A stretch of 64,000 nucleotides of DNA from contig NZ_JAAHTB010000005.1 in the NCBI RefSeq assembly GCF_010692745.1, positions 62,001 to 126,000 on the forward strand, read 5' to 3'. The position numbers and the translations under genes were made by a program. The notes under the pieces were generated by a model. It was not told where the DNA came from and did not search any database. It saw nothing but the letters and a program-made list of their open reading frames with translations. Positions within the stretch are counted from its first letter, which is position 1. Each line of letters begins with the position of its first letter. Origin of the DNA: Methylobacterium sp. BTF04. GTDB lineage: Bacteria > Pseudomonadota > Alphaproteobacteria > Rhizobiales > Beijerinckiaceae. Shown piece by piece: positions 18,642 to 27,187 of the stretch.

Positions 18642-18968
18642 TCAGAGCCGGTCATAGGCCGCTGGCACCACGCGGCGCCAAGCCGAGAGCAGGGCGCTGC
18701 GCAGGGTCTCCTCGTCGGAATCCCACAGATCGAGGGTGGTCCAGCCGCGCCGGCCCCATGCGCCAGGGAGCGGTGTGAACAGATCCGGCTCCGCCTCCAC
18801 CAGACCGGCCTGATCGGCAGGAGCGAGCTTGAGCACGACCCGCTCCTCCTCGACCCATAGGGTCGCAAAGATGTGACCGTCGACGCGGAAGTCGGGATGG
18901 CCGCTATGCGCGCCCTCCGTCACCTCCGGGAGCATTAGCGCGAGGGCACGAACGTCTTCGGGTTTCAT
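18642..18968 (-). CDS. MmcQ/YjbR family protein
   Basis: This 108-residue protein belongs to the MmcQ/YjbR family (CyaY-like fold), recognised by the order HSGHPDFRVDGHIFATL, LKLAPADQAGLV, and the C-terminal GAWGRRGWTTLDLWDSDEE stretch. Some members bind DNA in structure-based guesses but the cellular role is unknown. The ATG at 18968 starts at MKPEDVRALAL, where family members begin. It converges with glmM; only 9 bp separate the stop codons and no terminator hairpin was seen. Confidence 0.85.
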   Translation of the reverse strand: MKPEDVRALALMLPEVTEGAHSGHPDFRVDGHIFATLWVEEERVVLKLAPADQAGLVEAEPDLFTPLPGAWGRRGWTTLDLWDSDEETLRSALLSAWRRVVPAAYDRL

Positions 18969-19068
18969 GGGGACGGTGATCTTCTCCAAGTGGGATCGTT
19001 GATCGCGAAGCGAAGGATCGGCGTGCCTGCGCGGCATCGCAACGGTTCAGCAAGGATAAGATTTAACG

Positions 19069-19084
19069 TTAAACCCGACTTAAC
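19069..19084 (+). promoter_or_regulatory. Perfect CtrA-type box upstream of first barrel gene
   Basis: TTAA-ACCCGAC-TTAAC (19069-19084) matches the alphaproteobacterial CtrA consensus TTAA-N7-TTAAC exactly. It overlaps a 12-bp palindrome TTTAACGTTAAA (19062-19073) and ends 78 bp before the ATG at 19162. Confidence 0.6.
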
Positions 19085-19161
19085 ACTTGCCGGCGACACT
19101 GCACTCGTCATCCAAGCCGGCGCTTCACGCTCCCGGCACACGGTCGAGTGAAGGAAATTCC

Positions 19162-20058
19162 ATGCGCCGCTCCAAGCTTTCCGCTTTGGTGCGCTCGGCT
19201 ACGCTCCTTGCGAGCGTGGGAGCGCCCTGCCTCGCAGTTGCTGCTGATCTGCTCCCGCCGCTGCCGCCCGAGCCACTGCCCCCGCCGATCGAGATCGGCG
19301 GAGGCTGGTACCTGCGTGGCGACGTCGGCGTCGGCGCGGCGAGCTACGAAAGGGTGATCACCACCATTCCGGGCCAGGTCCTGCCCCCGGGCTATGCGAT
19401 CGACTCGAACTCCATCGGCGATCAGTTCTTTGCCGGTGGCGGTGTCGGCTACCAATTCGGCCCGTATTTCCACGCCGACATCACCGGTGAATATCGCGGC
19501 GGCAGCCGCATCGGCTTCAGCGACAGCTTCAATACCTATTCCAATGGGCAGTTGCTGGTCGACTCGCAGGGCAAGCCCTACAAGGGCATCGATATCTACA
19601 ACGGCCACCTGTCGTCGGTGGTGGTGATGGCCAACGGCTACATCGATCTCGGCACCTATTTCGGCGTCACGCCCTATCTCGGCGGCGGTGCCGGCAGCGC
19701 CTTCCACCAGATGAGCGGCTTCAACGACGTCGGCGCCGGTGGTGCCTCGGGCGGATACGGCGTTGCGCGTGACAAGAACTCCACGAGCTTCGCCTGGGCG
19801 GCGATGGCGGGCCTCGGCTACAGCGTCACGCCGAACCTGAAGCTCGAACTCGGCTACCGCTACATGGATCTCGGCAGCGTGAAGACCGGCTCGGTCCAGT
19901 GCTTCAACGATCCGGGCTGCGGTGGCGCCTACTACAAGGTCAAGGATGTGACCTCGCACGACGTGCGCATCGGTATGCGCTGGCTCCTCGGGGGCGTCGT
20001 GGCGGCACCCGTCGCCGAATACATCCCGGAGCCCGGCCCGCTGGTGCGCAAGTACTGA
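19162..20058 (+). CDS. Outer-membrane beta-barrel protein (Omp25/heat-resistant porin-like)
   Basis: This 298-residue protein has a signal peptide ending near AVAA (about residue 28). A Pro-rich LPPLPPEPLPPP linker precedes an opening strand GGGWYLRGDVGVG typical of rhizobial Omp25/31-like barrels. Later strands alternate polar and aromatic residues (YGVARDKNSTSFAWAAMAGL, YRYMDLGSVKTG). The protein ends with Tyr, not the usual Phe. The role is structural or adhesive. The ATG follows GAAGGA at 19150-19155. It is the first of three barrel genes in series; each has TTAA-rich DNA upstream. Confidence 0.85.
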   Translation: MRRSKLSALVRSATLLASVGAPCLAVAADLLPPLPPEPLPPPIEIGGGWYLRGDVGVGAASYERVITTIPGQVLPPGYAIDSNSIGDQFFAGGGVGYQFGPYFHADITGEYRGGSRIGFSDSFNTYSNGQLLVDSQGKPYKGIDIYNGHLSSVVVMANGYIDLGTYFGVTPYLGGGAGSAFHQMSGFNDVGAGGASGGYGVARDKNSTSFAWAAMAGLGYSVTPNLKLELGYRYMDLGSVKTGSVQCFNDPGCGGAYYKVKDVTSHDVRIGMRWLLGGVVAAPVAEYIPEPGPLVRKY

Positions 20059-20112
20059 GGCCACGCTTTCATCGCGGCCGGCCTCGGCCGAGCCGAATAC
20101 GTCAAGGTCTGG

Positions 20113-20144
20113 AAAGGGCGCGGATTCGGATCCGCGCCCTTTCT
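20113..20144. terminator. Rho-independent terminator after first barrel gene
   Basis: AAAGGGCGCGGAT (20113-20125) pairs with ATCCGCGCCCTTT (20130-20142) around a TCGG loop: a perfect 13-bp stem with built-in A and T flanks. Confidence 0.88.
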
Positions 20145-20188
20145 CCGTTGAATGAGCACCGTCCGGTAAGGCGATGAGATCGTTAGGG

Positions 20189-20203
20189 TTAAGCTGATCC
20201 TAA
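20189..20203 (+). promoter_or_regulatory. CtrA-like box upstream of second barrel gene
   Basis: TTAA-GCTGATC-CTAA fits TTAA-N7-YTAA, the CtrA consensus with a pyrimidine in the second half-site. It ends 148 bp before the ATG at 20352. Confidence 0.45.
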
Positions 20204-20351
20204 GCTTTTCCCGTCACTGTCGAATGGTGTTCCGGACACGGTCCATCGCAACGACCTCCGGTCGCTCGGCGATGCCGCATTCGGAAGAGGGCAGGCCGGT
20301 TCGGCTCGCGCCGGTGCATCCCATTGAATTATCGAAAGATCGCGAGGCAGC

Positions 20352-21209
20352 ATGTCGATGCCGAATTTGCGCTACGTCGCCGCACTGGCATTGGCGGCCT
20401 CCAATCTCCTGCAGTTCGGGACGGATGTTTTAGCTGCGGACCTTCTGCCGCCGCCGCCGCCGCCGCTTCCGGTGGAAATCGGAGGCGGCTGGTACCTGCG
20501 TGCGGACTTCACCGAGAGTTATTACGCCCGGCCGAAGGACGGGACGCGGCCCGATCCGAACGATCCCGGTATGCCTCCGCAGATGAACCTGCGGCTCGGG
20601 CAGGAACCCGGGTATGGCGGCGGCGTCGGATATCGTCTGAATTCCTGGCTGCGCGTCGACGCCACCCTCGACCAGCGCGGGCCGAGCGAATTCAGCACCT
20701 ACTCGTCCCGCTCGAACTTCGTCACCGGCTACAACGTCGAGGCCGGCAAGATCGACGTGCTCACCGGCCTCATCAACGTCTATGCCGATCTTGGAACGTG
20801 GTGGGGCCTGACACCCTATATCGGCGGCGGCATCGGTTTTGCCGACAAGAGTTTCCGCAATGCCTACACTCAGACGACCTGCACGGTTGTCGCCTGTGAC
20901 GGCAATCCCGGTACCGGCCCCCGCGACGCGGTTCAGCGCCCGAGCCGGGCGTTGACCTCGCTCGCCTGGGCCCTCACCGGCGGCGTGTCCTACGCCATCG
21001 GCGCAGGCTTCAGCATCGATGCCAGCTACCGCTACGTCGACCTCGGCGCCGCCAAGACCGGCATCGACGATTACGGCTTCGGGACACGCCTGAAGAGCAT
21101 TTCGGCAAACGAAGTCAGGGTCGGCCTGCGCTACAGCTTTGCTGATGTTGGGAGTCTCGCCCCCACGCTGCCGTTCGTCCGCAGCGGCGGCAACCCCTAC
21201 GAGTATTAG
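20352..21209 (+). CDS. Outer-membrane beta-barrel protein, paralogue of the previous gene
   Basis: This 285-residue protein has a signal peptide (cleavage near VLAA, residue 29). It has the same LPPPPPPPLPVEIGGGWYLR opening as the preceding barrel, then barrel strands including YGGGVGYRLNSWLRVDATLD and FSIDASYRYVDLGAAKTG. The shared YRYxDLGxxKTG strand marks the two as paralogues from an old duplication. A cysteine pair in TTCTVVACDG may form a loop disulphide. The ATG at 20352 has a GAGGCAG site. A separate terminator follows, so the barrels are likely independent transcripts. Confidence 0.85.
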   Translation: MSMPNLRYVAALALAASNLLQFGTDVLAADLLPPPPPPLPVEIGGGWYLRADFTESYYARPKDGTRPDPNDPGMPPQMNLRLGQEPGYGGGVGYRLNSWLRVDATLDQRGPSEFSTYSSRSNFVTGYNVEAGKIDVLTGLINVYADLGTWWGLTPYIGGGIGFADKSFRNAYTQTTCTVVACDGNPGTGPRDAVQRPSRALTSLAWALTGGVSYAIGAGFSIDASYRYVDLGAAKTGIDDYGFGTRLKSISANEVRVGLRYSFADVGSLAPTLPFVRSGGNPYEY

Positions 21210-21268
21210 GATCAACAAGCGCCTCGCTGTCGGCGCCGATCCAGCCTGCGCCATCCGCCCGCTTCGTC

Positions 21269-21298
21269 ACGCCTGCCCTTTCGCAAAGGGGCAGGCGT
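21269..21298. terminator. Rho-independent terminator after second barrel gene
   Basis: ACGCCTGCCCTTT (21269-21281) pairs with AAAGGGGCAGGCGT (21285-21298) around CGC with one bulged G. The stem is followed by CGTCGTTT. Confidence 0.8.
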
Positions 21299-21493
21299 CG
21301 TCGTTTCCGGAGGGTCGCATTGGATTTCCGGACAAGGACGCCCGCATCGCTCGGCCTAACCGCGTAGGAGGCGATGCCCACGAATGGGATCGGCACGGTG
21401 CCATCGGGCAACGGAAAGTTAAGGTTACCCAAGTACAACTTCGACACAGGACCAGCACTATCAAGTCGGGCCACCGCCCTGAGGACGACATCG

Positions 21494-22459
21494 ATGCGTA
21501 CCGTCACCTTTGCGCTTCTGACCGGATTCACCCTCGGAATCGTCGCTCCGGTTCAGGCGGCCGACCTCGATTACGGCGTTCTGCGCGGCCCGGACTACGA
21601 GCCCGAAGCACCGATCATCGATTGGAACGGTGTGTATGTCGGTGGTCACGGCGGCTATACGTCGGCGGCGCTCGGCTTCAAGAATGTCTTCCAGCCGCTC
21701 GTCGCATCGGCACTCATTTCCACGACGGCCGAATCGCAGCTCAATGCATCATCACTGCTGAACCCGTTATCGAAACGCGTCGATGGCACCAGCTTTGGCG
21801 CATATGCCGGATTCAATTATCAGTTCGAAGATGCCGTCGTTGGTATCGAAGCTGATTATACCCATTTCGAAAAAACAGGCGTGTCGACCGACAGGATCGC
21901 ACGTTTCATGACAACGTCCATCAATTATCTGGAAACGGTCTCTCTGTCCGGCATCTCCACGACGAAAATCGAGGAGTACGGGACGGTCCGTGGGCGCGCC
22001 GGCTATGCCTTTGGAAATTTCCTGCCTTTCGTGACTGGGGGTGTTGCCATTGGCCGGGCTCAAGTAACCGACAGCGTCGCCATCAGCAACTATGGGTACG
22101 ATCAAGCACAATATAAGGCGAACGTGGCGGCGGGTACCACTAGCGCTACAACGACCGTTACGGGTGGTGTTTCGACAACAACGACATCGACCCCGGGGGC
22201 CCAAGCTTACGTCAACAATTTCGGTTACGCGAATTTCAATCAAACAAATCCCGCAAATAGCACCGTGGCCACACCACGATTTGTGAACCGGACCTCCACG
22301 AAAGTGGTCGCCGGTGTGGCACTCGGTGCTGGCCTGGAATTCGCACTCACGCAAAACATCATCCTGCGCGGCGAATATCAGTACGTGCTGTTCAACGATT
22401 TCGACGGACACAAGGTGAACCTCAACACCGTGCGCGCCGGCGCGGCGGTGAAGTTCTGA
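21494..22459 (+). CDS. Outer-membrane beta-barrel protein (Omp25/31 family), low-GC middle
   Basis: This 321-residue protein has a signal peptide (cleavage near VQAA, residue 24), then the Omp25/31 opening DWNGVYVGGHGGY. Typical barrel strands follow (GAYAGFNYQFEDAVVGIEADY, GTVRGRAGYAFGNFLPFVTGGVAIG), and the C-terminal AGAAVKF ends in the Phe that barrels use for BAM insertion. It is unrelated in detail to the two barrels before it. An Asn/Thr/Ser-rich insert (residues about 205-270, TTTVTGGVSTTTT) is clearly lower in GC than its neighbours. The ATG at 21494 is the only start giving a signal peptide. Confidence 0.85.
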   Translation: MRTVTFALLTGFTLGIVAPVQAADLDYGVLRGPDYEPEAPIIDWNGVYVGGHGGYTSAALGFKNVFQPLVASALISTTAESQLNASSLLNPLSKRVDGTSFGAYAGFNYQFEDAVVGIEADYTHFEKTGVSTDRIARFMTTSINYLETVSLSGISTTKIEEYGTVRGRAGYAFGNFLPFVTGGVAIGRAQVTDSVAISNYGYDQAQYKANVAAGTTSATTTVTGGVSTTTTSTPGAQAYVNNFGYANFNQTNPANSTVATPRFVNRTSTKVVAGVALGAGLEFALTQNIILRGEYQYVLFNDFDGHKVNLNTVRAGAAVKF

Positions 22460-22548
22460 GGCGCGTTAAGGCCCTGGTCGCAGGTCCGGGGCTAACGTTG
22501 GGGGCTGGGGGCGGTCATTCCCCCGCCGTTTCCAGGATTGTCCGAACC

Positions 22549-22782
22549 ATGCTTCGCTTCGCCCTCCTCGGCAGCGCCCTGGCGCTGTCCGCCGGTGCCG
22601 CTCAGGCCGCTGATTACGGCAATCTCGATGCGCCTCGGCATCGCGGCGTCCTCCCGCCGGAAGTCGCCTATCGCGATCCGACGTTCCGGCCGCGCGAACA
22701 CGTCGCTCCCGTCGCGACCCTGCCGCGCTCGCTCAACGTCCCGCTGTACAACGTGCCGCCGCCGCGCTTGTCCCAATTCTGA
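22549..22782 (+). CDS. Small periplasmic protein, unknown function
   Basis: This 77-residue protein has a textbook signal peptide (MLRFALLGSALALSAGAAQA, then cleavage). The mature peptide of about 57 residues is Pro/Arg/His-rich and ends in PPPRLSQF. No cysteine or known domain is seen. The ATG at 22549 is chosen because it starts the signal peptide; a longer frame from 22498 would bury it. It follows the third barrel after 89 bp on the same strand and may be co-expressed. Confidence 0.55.
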   Translation: MLRFALLGSALALSAGAAQAADYGNLDAPRHRGVLPPEVAYRDPTFRPREHVAPVATLPRSLNVPLYNVPPPRLSQF

Positions 22783-22792
22783 GTCGACCCGC

Positions 22793-23341
22793 TCAGTTTT
22801 CGAGCTCGGTGTCCCAGTAGAGATAATCGACCCAGGTGTGGTGGTACTGCCGGTGGTCGAATTCCGGCTGGCGGCGGTGCAATTCGTGCCGGGTCGGGCG
22901 GTGCGGCTCGTGCAGCAGCGGCATCTCCGCTTCCGCCGGTGTGCGGTTGGCCTTGCGCAGATTACACGGCGAACACGCCGCGACCACGTTCTCCCAGCTC
23001 GACAGGCCGCCGCGCGAACGCGGCACCACGTGGTCGAAGGTCAAGCCGCCCGAGGGCAGGCGAAGGCCGCAATACTGGCAGGAGAAGGTGTCGCGCAGGT
23101 AGATGTTGTAGCGCGTGAAGGCGGGGCTGCGCGCCAACGTCACGTAGCTCTTCAGCGCGACCACACTCGGTACCCGCAGGGAGCGCGACGGCGACCGTGC
23201 CTCGACGTCGTAACTCGCCACCAGGGTCACACGGTCGAGAAACAGCGCGGTGAAGGCGTCCTTCCAGGACCACAGCGAAAGCGGATTGTACGACAGCGGC
23301 CTGTAATCCGCGTTCAGGACGAGCGTTTGGAGATCCAGCAT
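22793..23341 (-). CDS. HNH endonuclease family protein
   Basis: This 182-residue protein has an HNH nuclease module with the structural zinc pairs Cys88-x2-Cys91 and Cys123-x2-Cys126 and the catalytic His104 in FDHVVPRSRGG. The N-terminal half (VLNADYRPLSYNPLSLW) is the conserved alphaproteobacterial HNH form found as a stand-alone core gene, not a restriction or phage enzyme. The biological substrate is unknown. The ATG at 23341 is where the conserved region begins; a frame extending to 23584 is Arg/Pro-rich and non-homologous. Confidence 0.85.
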   Translation of the reverse strand: MLDLQTLVLNADYRPLSYNPLSLWSWKDAFTALFLDRVTLVASYDVEARSPSRSLRVPSVVALKSYVTLARSPAFTRYNIYLRDTFSCQYCGLRLPSGGLTFDHVVPRSRGGLSSWENVVAACSPCNLRKANRTPAEAEMPLLHEPHRPTRHELHRRQPEFDHRQYHHTWVDYLYWDTELEN

Positions 23342-23883
23342 CAGCGCTACCCTCTCGACGGGTCGACAGTGGGACAACGCGCGAAGCCGAGCCTGCGCGC
23401 TGTCCCGGTTTGGTGAAAGATCAGAAATCTTCGCATCCCGGGCCGGCGGTCTGCGCAGCGCGCACCACGGGGCAGGGCATAGGCAGACGGGATTCGGCGG
23501 GGCGGGACGGTGCGAACCGCGCAAGGGCCGGGCCCGGCATCGATGGACCGACGCGACGTGGGCGTTTGCCAACGGCGGTCGCATCGGGCGGGAACGCCCG
23601 GTTCGTGGCGACGCTCATCGAGCGCGATGGTCGTCGCCACCTCCTCGCACAGATACGAAAAGGCCAAGTCCATCGGGGCTTAGTCTAATATCAGCGTGAC
23701 AGGCTTGTGAAGCTCACATCGTCCGGCGCGACGTCGCGGCCCACAAGTGGAGCCGATGCGGCGATGAAAGCGACCCGCGCCGGCGATCCGGGCCCCATCG
23801 GCAACCTTTCGCCCCATTGCCGGGTGATGGGCTTGCACGGACCGCGCGTCCCGGTGCCGGGACGCCAGTGCGAAGGGATGGAC
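23342..23883. other. Gene-poor 540-bp gap between HNH and channel genes
   Basis: Open frames exist on both strands (for example 23347-23673 on the minus strand), but their composition is Arg/Pro/Gly-rich and none has a convincing start or family motif. The gap probably carries the divergent promoters of the two flanking genes. No hairpin terminator or known RNA motif was seen. Confidence 0.4.
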
Positions 23884-26589
23884 ATGGGCTTGGACTTCTC
23901 CAGAGGCAGGGCGTGCTCGGGCAAGGCGCGGCTCGCGATCGGCGCGAGACGCGCGATCCTGGCCGCCGCCTGGCTCGGCGTGGTCGTCCTCGCCCCGGTG
24001 ACAGCCCTCGGGCAGGGAGCCACGCCGGCTCCCGCGCCACCGGCCACGACCGCCAAACCAGCCCCTGCGCCCGCCCCGGCGGCGGCACCCGCACCGGCCG
24101 CCGCGCCAAAGCCCGCCGCTCCCAAGCCGGTGGTGTCCGACGAGATCAAGACCATCCGCGACCGCCTCGATGCGGCCAAGGTCGAGCTCGACCAGCGCGA
24201 GAAACTGATCACCGGCCCCAACGTCAGTGCCGACGATCTGGTCCGGGCCCGAGATGGGCTCGACACCATCGCCGATCACATCCGTCAGGTCATCGACCTG
24301 ACCACGCCGCGTCTGGAGGCCGCCCGCGAGCGCCTCACCCAACTCGGCCCCAAGCCCAAGGAGGGCGACGAGGGCGAGGACGTCGCCCGTGAACGCACCG
24401 AGCGCGAGCACGCGGTCGCCGAAATCGACGAGACCCAGCGCCTCGCCCGTTCGCTCCTCGTCCAGAGCGACCAGATCGTCGATCAGGTCACGAACCGTCG
24501 TCGGGCGGCCTTCACCCGCGGCCTGTTCGAGCGCTCGACGGCCCTCGTCAGCCCCGACTTGTGGCTGCGGATCGCGGCGGACCTGCCGCGCGACATGCGC
24601 GCGATCCAGAATGCGGTGTCGGACACGGCGTCGCTGTTCTCGCGCAACGGCACGCTGGGCAATCTGCTGCTCCTCGGCATCGCCTTCGGCATCTCGATCG
24701 CGCTGTATTTCGGCCGCCGCAACATCGCCCCACGGTTCGGACGCCGGGACGATACGACCAAGGCTCCCTCGCAGCACAGGAAGCTTCTGGCGGCCTGGCG
24801 GGTCTTCCTCGTCGGGACGGTGCCGGCGGTCGCGGGCAGCTATGCGGTCTATTACGCGCTCGACGCCACCGACCTGTTGCCGCTGCGTCTGCTTCCGGTC
24901 GCCGGCGCGATCCTGCTCGGGCTCGCTTTCATCGCGTTCGTGGAGGCGCTCGCCGATGCGCTGCTCTCCCCGGACCAGCCGGCGTGGCGCACGACGACCA
25001 TGACCGATGCGGCGTCCTCCCGCATCACGACGCTGGCGGTGGGTATCGCCATCGTCATCACCGTGGTGAAATCCATCGAGGCGCTGAATTCCGGTATTTC
25101 GGCCGCCTTGCCGATCTCCATCGCCACCCGCGGTATCGGCGCGCTCGCCATGGTGCTGATCCTGGCCATCGGCCTGCACCGCTTCGCCGATACGGCGGAG
25201 AAGGAGGAGGCGTGCTTCGGCCCCTACGTCGCGCCGGAGGCGACCACCGGCATCGGCGGTCCCGCACGCCTGCTCGGCTGGGCGGCCGTGGGCGTGATCG
25301 GCGTCGAGGCCGTCATCGGCTACGTCGCGTTCGCCGCGTTCCTCATCGACCAGCTCGTCTGGACCGCGAGCCTGTTCGTGCTGCTGTTCCTGCTGATCTC
25401 CAGCGCCGATACCTTCATCGGCGGGACATTGCGCGACGACACCAAGATCGCCACCGCGCTCCAGGCCAATACCGGCCTGCGCAAGCGCTCGCTCAACCAG
25501 ATCGCCGTGCTGTCCACGGGGCTCGCACGGGTGGTGCTGATCCTCGTCGCCGCTCTCCTGGCGCTGGCGCCCTGGGGCCTCGACTCGACAGACGTGTTCA
25601 CCTCGGTGCGCAGTGCGTTCTTCGGGTTCAAGGTCGGCGATGTCACCATCTCGCTCTCCACCATCGCGCTCGCCATCGGCATGCTGATGCTCGGCATCGC
25701 GATCACGAAGGCGATCCAGCGCTGGCTCGAGAACACCTACCTGCCGGCCACCGACCTCGACGCGGGCCTGCGCAACTCGATCTCGACCATCGCGGGCTAT
25801 TGCGGTTTCCTGCTCACCCTGGCGCTGGCGTTCTCGTATCTGGGCTTGAGCCTCGAAAAGCTCACCATCGTCGCCGGTGCGCTCTCGGTCGGTATCGGTT
25901 TCGGTCTCCAATCCATCGTCAACAACTTCGTCTCGGGACTGCTCCTGCTGTGGGAGCGCCCGATCCGGGTGGGCGATCAGGTGCTGATCGGCGACAGCGA
26001 GGGTATCGTGAAGCGCATCTCGGTACGCTCCACCGAGATCCAGACCTTCGACCGGTCGGCAGTGATCGTGCCGAACTCGAACCTTATCTCCGGCATCGTG
26101 AAGAACCGCGTGCGCGGTGATCGCACCGGACGGGTCAGCATCACCGTCAACGTACTGCGCAATCAGGATCCGGTTCGTGCCGCCGAGCTGCTGATCGGCT
26201 GCGCCAGCGCTCAGCCGGACGTGCTCAAGGAGCCCGCACCGCGGGTGGTCTTCCGCAAGATCGGCGATCCCTTCCTGGAATTCGAACTGATCGCCATGAT
26301 TCTGGACGTGAGCCTGAGCCTGAAGGTCCAGAACGATCTCAACTTTGCCGTGTTCAAGACCTTGTCCGAAGCCGGAATGATCCCGGCATTGGGTCCGGGC
26401 TCCAGCATCGTCACCGTGCAGGGGTTCGAGCCGTTCCAGGACGCGATCGGCCAGATCGCGCAAACGTTCTCGACGCAGGGCCGGAACCCGGATACGCGAT
26501 CCGCGCAGCCGGCACCGGACGACGCCGAGCCGGTGCATGCATCGGTCCCGCCGGAGGCTTTACGCCGACGGGCGGGCAGCGAGAACTGA
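23884..26589 (+). CDS. Large mechanosensitive channel, DUF3772-MscS type
   Basis: This 901-residue protein has a signal peptide (cleavage near ALGQG) and an Ala/Pro linker. A periplasmic DUF3772-like helical region comes next (about 85-200), then about ten transmembrane helices and a C-terminal MscS domain. The MscS pore helix and beta domain are clear: GALSVGIGFGLQSIVNNFVSG, then WERPIRVGDQVLIGDSEG and VPNSNLISG. It should release solutes on hypo-osmotic shock. The ATG at 23884 was preferred over starts at 23707, 23764, 23827 and 23878 because it has AAGGG at six bases and begins the signal peptide. Confidence 0.9.
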   Translation: MGLDFSRGRACSGKARLAIGARRAILAAAWLGVVVLAPVTALGQGATPAPAPPATTAKPAPAPAPAAAPAPAAAPKPAAPKPVVSDEIKTIRDRLDAAKVELDQREKLITGPNVSADDLVRARDGLDTIADHIRQVIDLTTPRLEAARERLTQLGPKPKEGDEGEDVARERTEREHAVAEIDETQRLARSLLVQSDQIVDQVTNRRRAAFTRGLFERSTALVSPDLWLRIAADLPRDMRAIQNAVSDTASLFSRNGTLGNLLLLGIAFGISIALYFGRRNIAPRFGRRDDTTKAPSQHRKLLAAWRVFLVGTVPAVAGSYAVYYALDATDLLPLRLLPVAGAILLGLAFIAFVEALADALLSPDQPAWRTTTMTDAASSRITTLAVGIAIVITVVKSIEALNSGISAALPISIATRGIGALAMVLILAIGLHRFADTAEKEEACFGPYVAPEATTGIGGPARLLGWAAVGVIGVEAVIGYVAFAAFLIDQLVWTASLFVLLFLLISSADTFIGGTLRDDTKIATALQANTGLRKRSLNQIAVLSTGLARVVLILVAALLALAPWGLDSTDVFTSVRSAFFGFKVGDVTISLSTIALAIGMLMLGIAITKAIQRWLENTYLPATDLDAGLRNSISTIAGYCGFLLTLALAFSYLGLSLEKLTIVAGALSVGIGFGLQSIVNNFVSGLLLLWERPIRVGDQVLIGDSEGIVKRISVRSTEIQTFDRSAVIVPNSNLISGIVKNRVRGDRTGRVSITVNVLRNQDPVRAAELLIGCASAQPDVLKEPAPRVVFRKIGDPFLEFELIAMILDVSLSLKVQNDLNFAVFKTLSEAGMIPALGPGSSIVTVQGFEPFQDAIGQIAQTFSTQGRNPDTRSAQPAPDDAEPVHASVPPEALRRRAGSEN

Positions 26590-26649
26590 TTGATTTCGAA
26601 TACTTTTTTTGAACGTCGGCCCTGGCTCTTCGGGCCGGTGCGCGCGACC

Positions 26650-27177
26650 ATGAGGTACGATCGGGTGAGGCAGGCGACGGTGACGATACGCGGATTGGGC
26701 TCCGGCCTCGCCCTTCTGGCGGCAGGATCGCTGTCGGGCTGCGCTACGCAACTGCCCGCGGCAACCGGCCTCCCGAGCCTGTACCAGCCGATGACGGCGG
26801 CGGACGCCCATCTCGATGTCGCCACCGCTCGCGACATGATCTCGGCCTACCGCGCCCGCACCGGGCAGGGGCCGCTCCAGATCGACCCCGCGTTGCAGAA
26901 GCTCGCCGAGGCCGAGGCTGTCGCTATGGCGGCCGCCGATCGCCCGAGCCGGGCGCAGACGGTGAAGAGCGCCGTGGAGCGCCTCGGCTATGCCCCGGCG
27001 GAGGCCAATCTCTCGGCGGGATACCATACCCTGGCCGAGGCGTTCTCCGGCTGGCGTGACAGCCCGTCCCACAACGCCACGATGTTGGCTCCGAGCGCCA
27101 CCCGCATGGGCATCGCCACCGCCTACGCTCCGGGCTCGAAATACAAGGTCTACTGGGCGCTGCTCGTCGCGAAGTAG
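26650..27177 (+). CDS. CAP (SCP/PR1) domain lipoprotein
   Basis: This 175-residue protein has a lipoprotein signal (SLSGC, acylated Cys31) and a CAP superfamily domain from about 55 to the end. ARDMISAYRARTGQGPLQID is the first helix, then LAEAFSGWRDSPSHNATML with the conserved Trp and His, and the GIATAYAPGSKYKVYWALL closing strand. Bacterial CAP proteins are envelope proteins of mostly unknown activity. The ATG at 26650 puts the lipobox at a normal position; a TTG at 26590 is possible. It follows the channel gene after 60 bp. Confidence 0.85.
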   Translation: MRYDRVRQATVTIRGLGSGLALLAAGSLSGCATQLPAATGLPSLYQPMTAADAHLDVATARDMISAYRARTGQGPLQIDPALQKLAEAEAVAMAAADRPSRAQTVKSAVERLGYAPAEANLSAGYHTLAEAFSGWRDSPSHNATMLAPSATRMGIATAYAPGSKYKVYWALLVAK

Positions 27178-27187
27178 GCGAGCCTTC

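Noticed and set aside
23347-23673. 108-residue minus-strand frame starting MDLAFSYLCEE
   Set aside because: Only the first 20 residues look protein-like; the rest is Arg/Pro-rich and it overlaps an equally open frame on the other strand.
23680-26538. 952-residue open frame antisense to the mechanosensitive channel
   Set aside because: It is Asp/Arg/Gly/His-rich without any domain or start context and mirrors the codon bias of the real gene on the other strand; long antisense frames are expected at this GC content.
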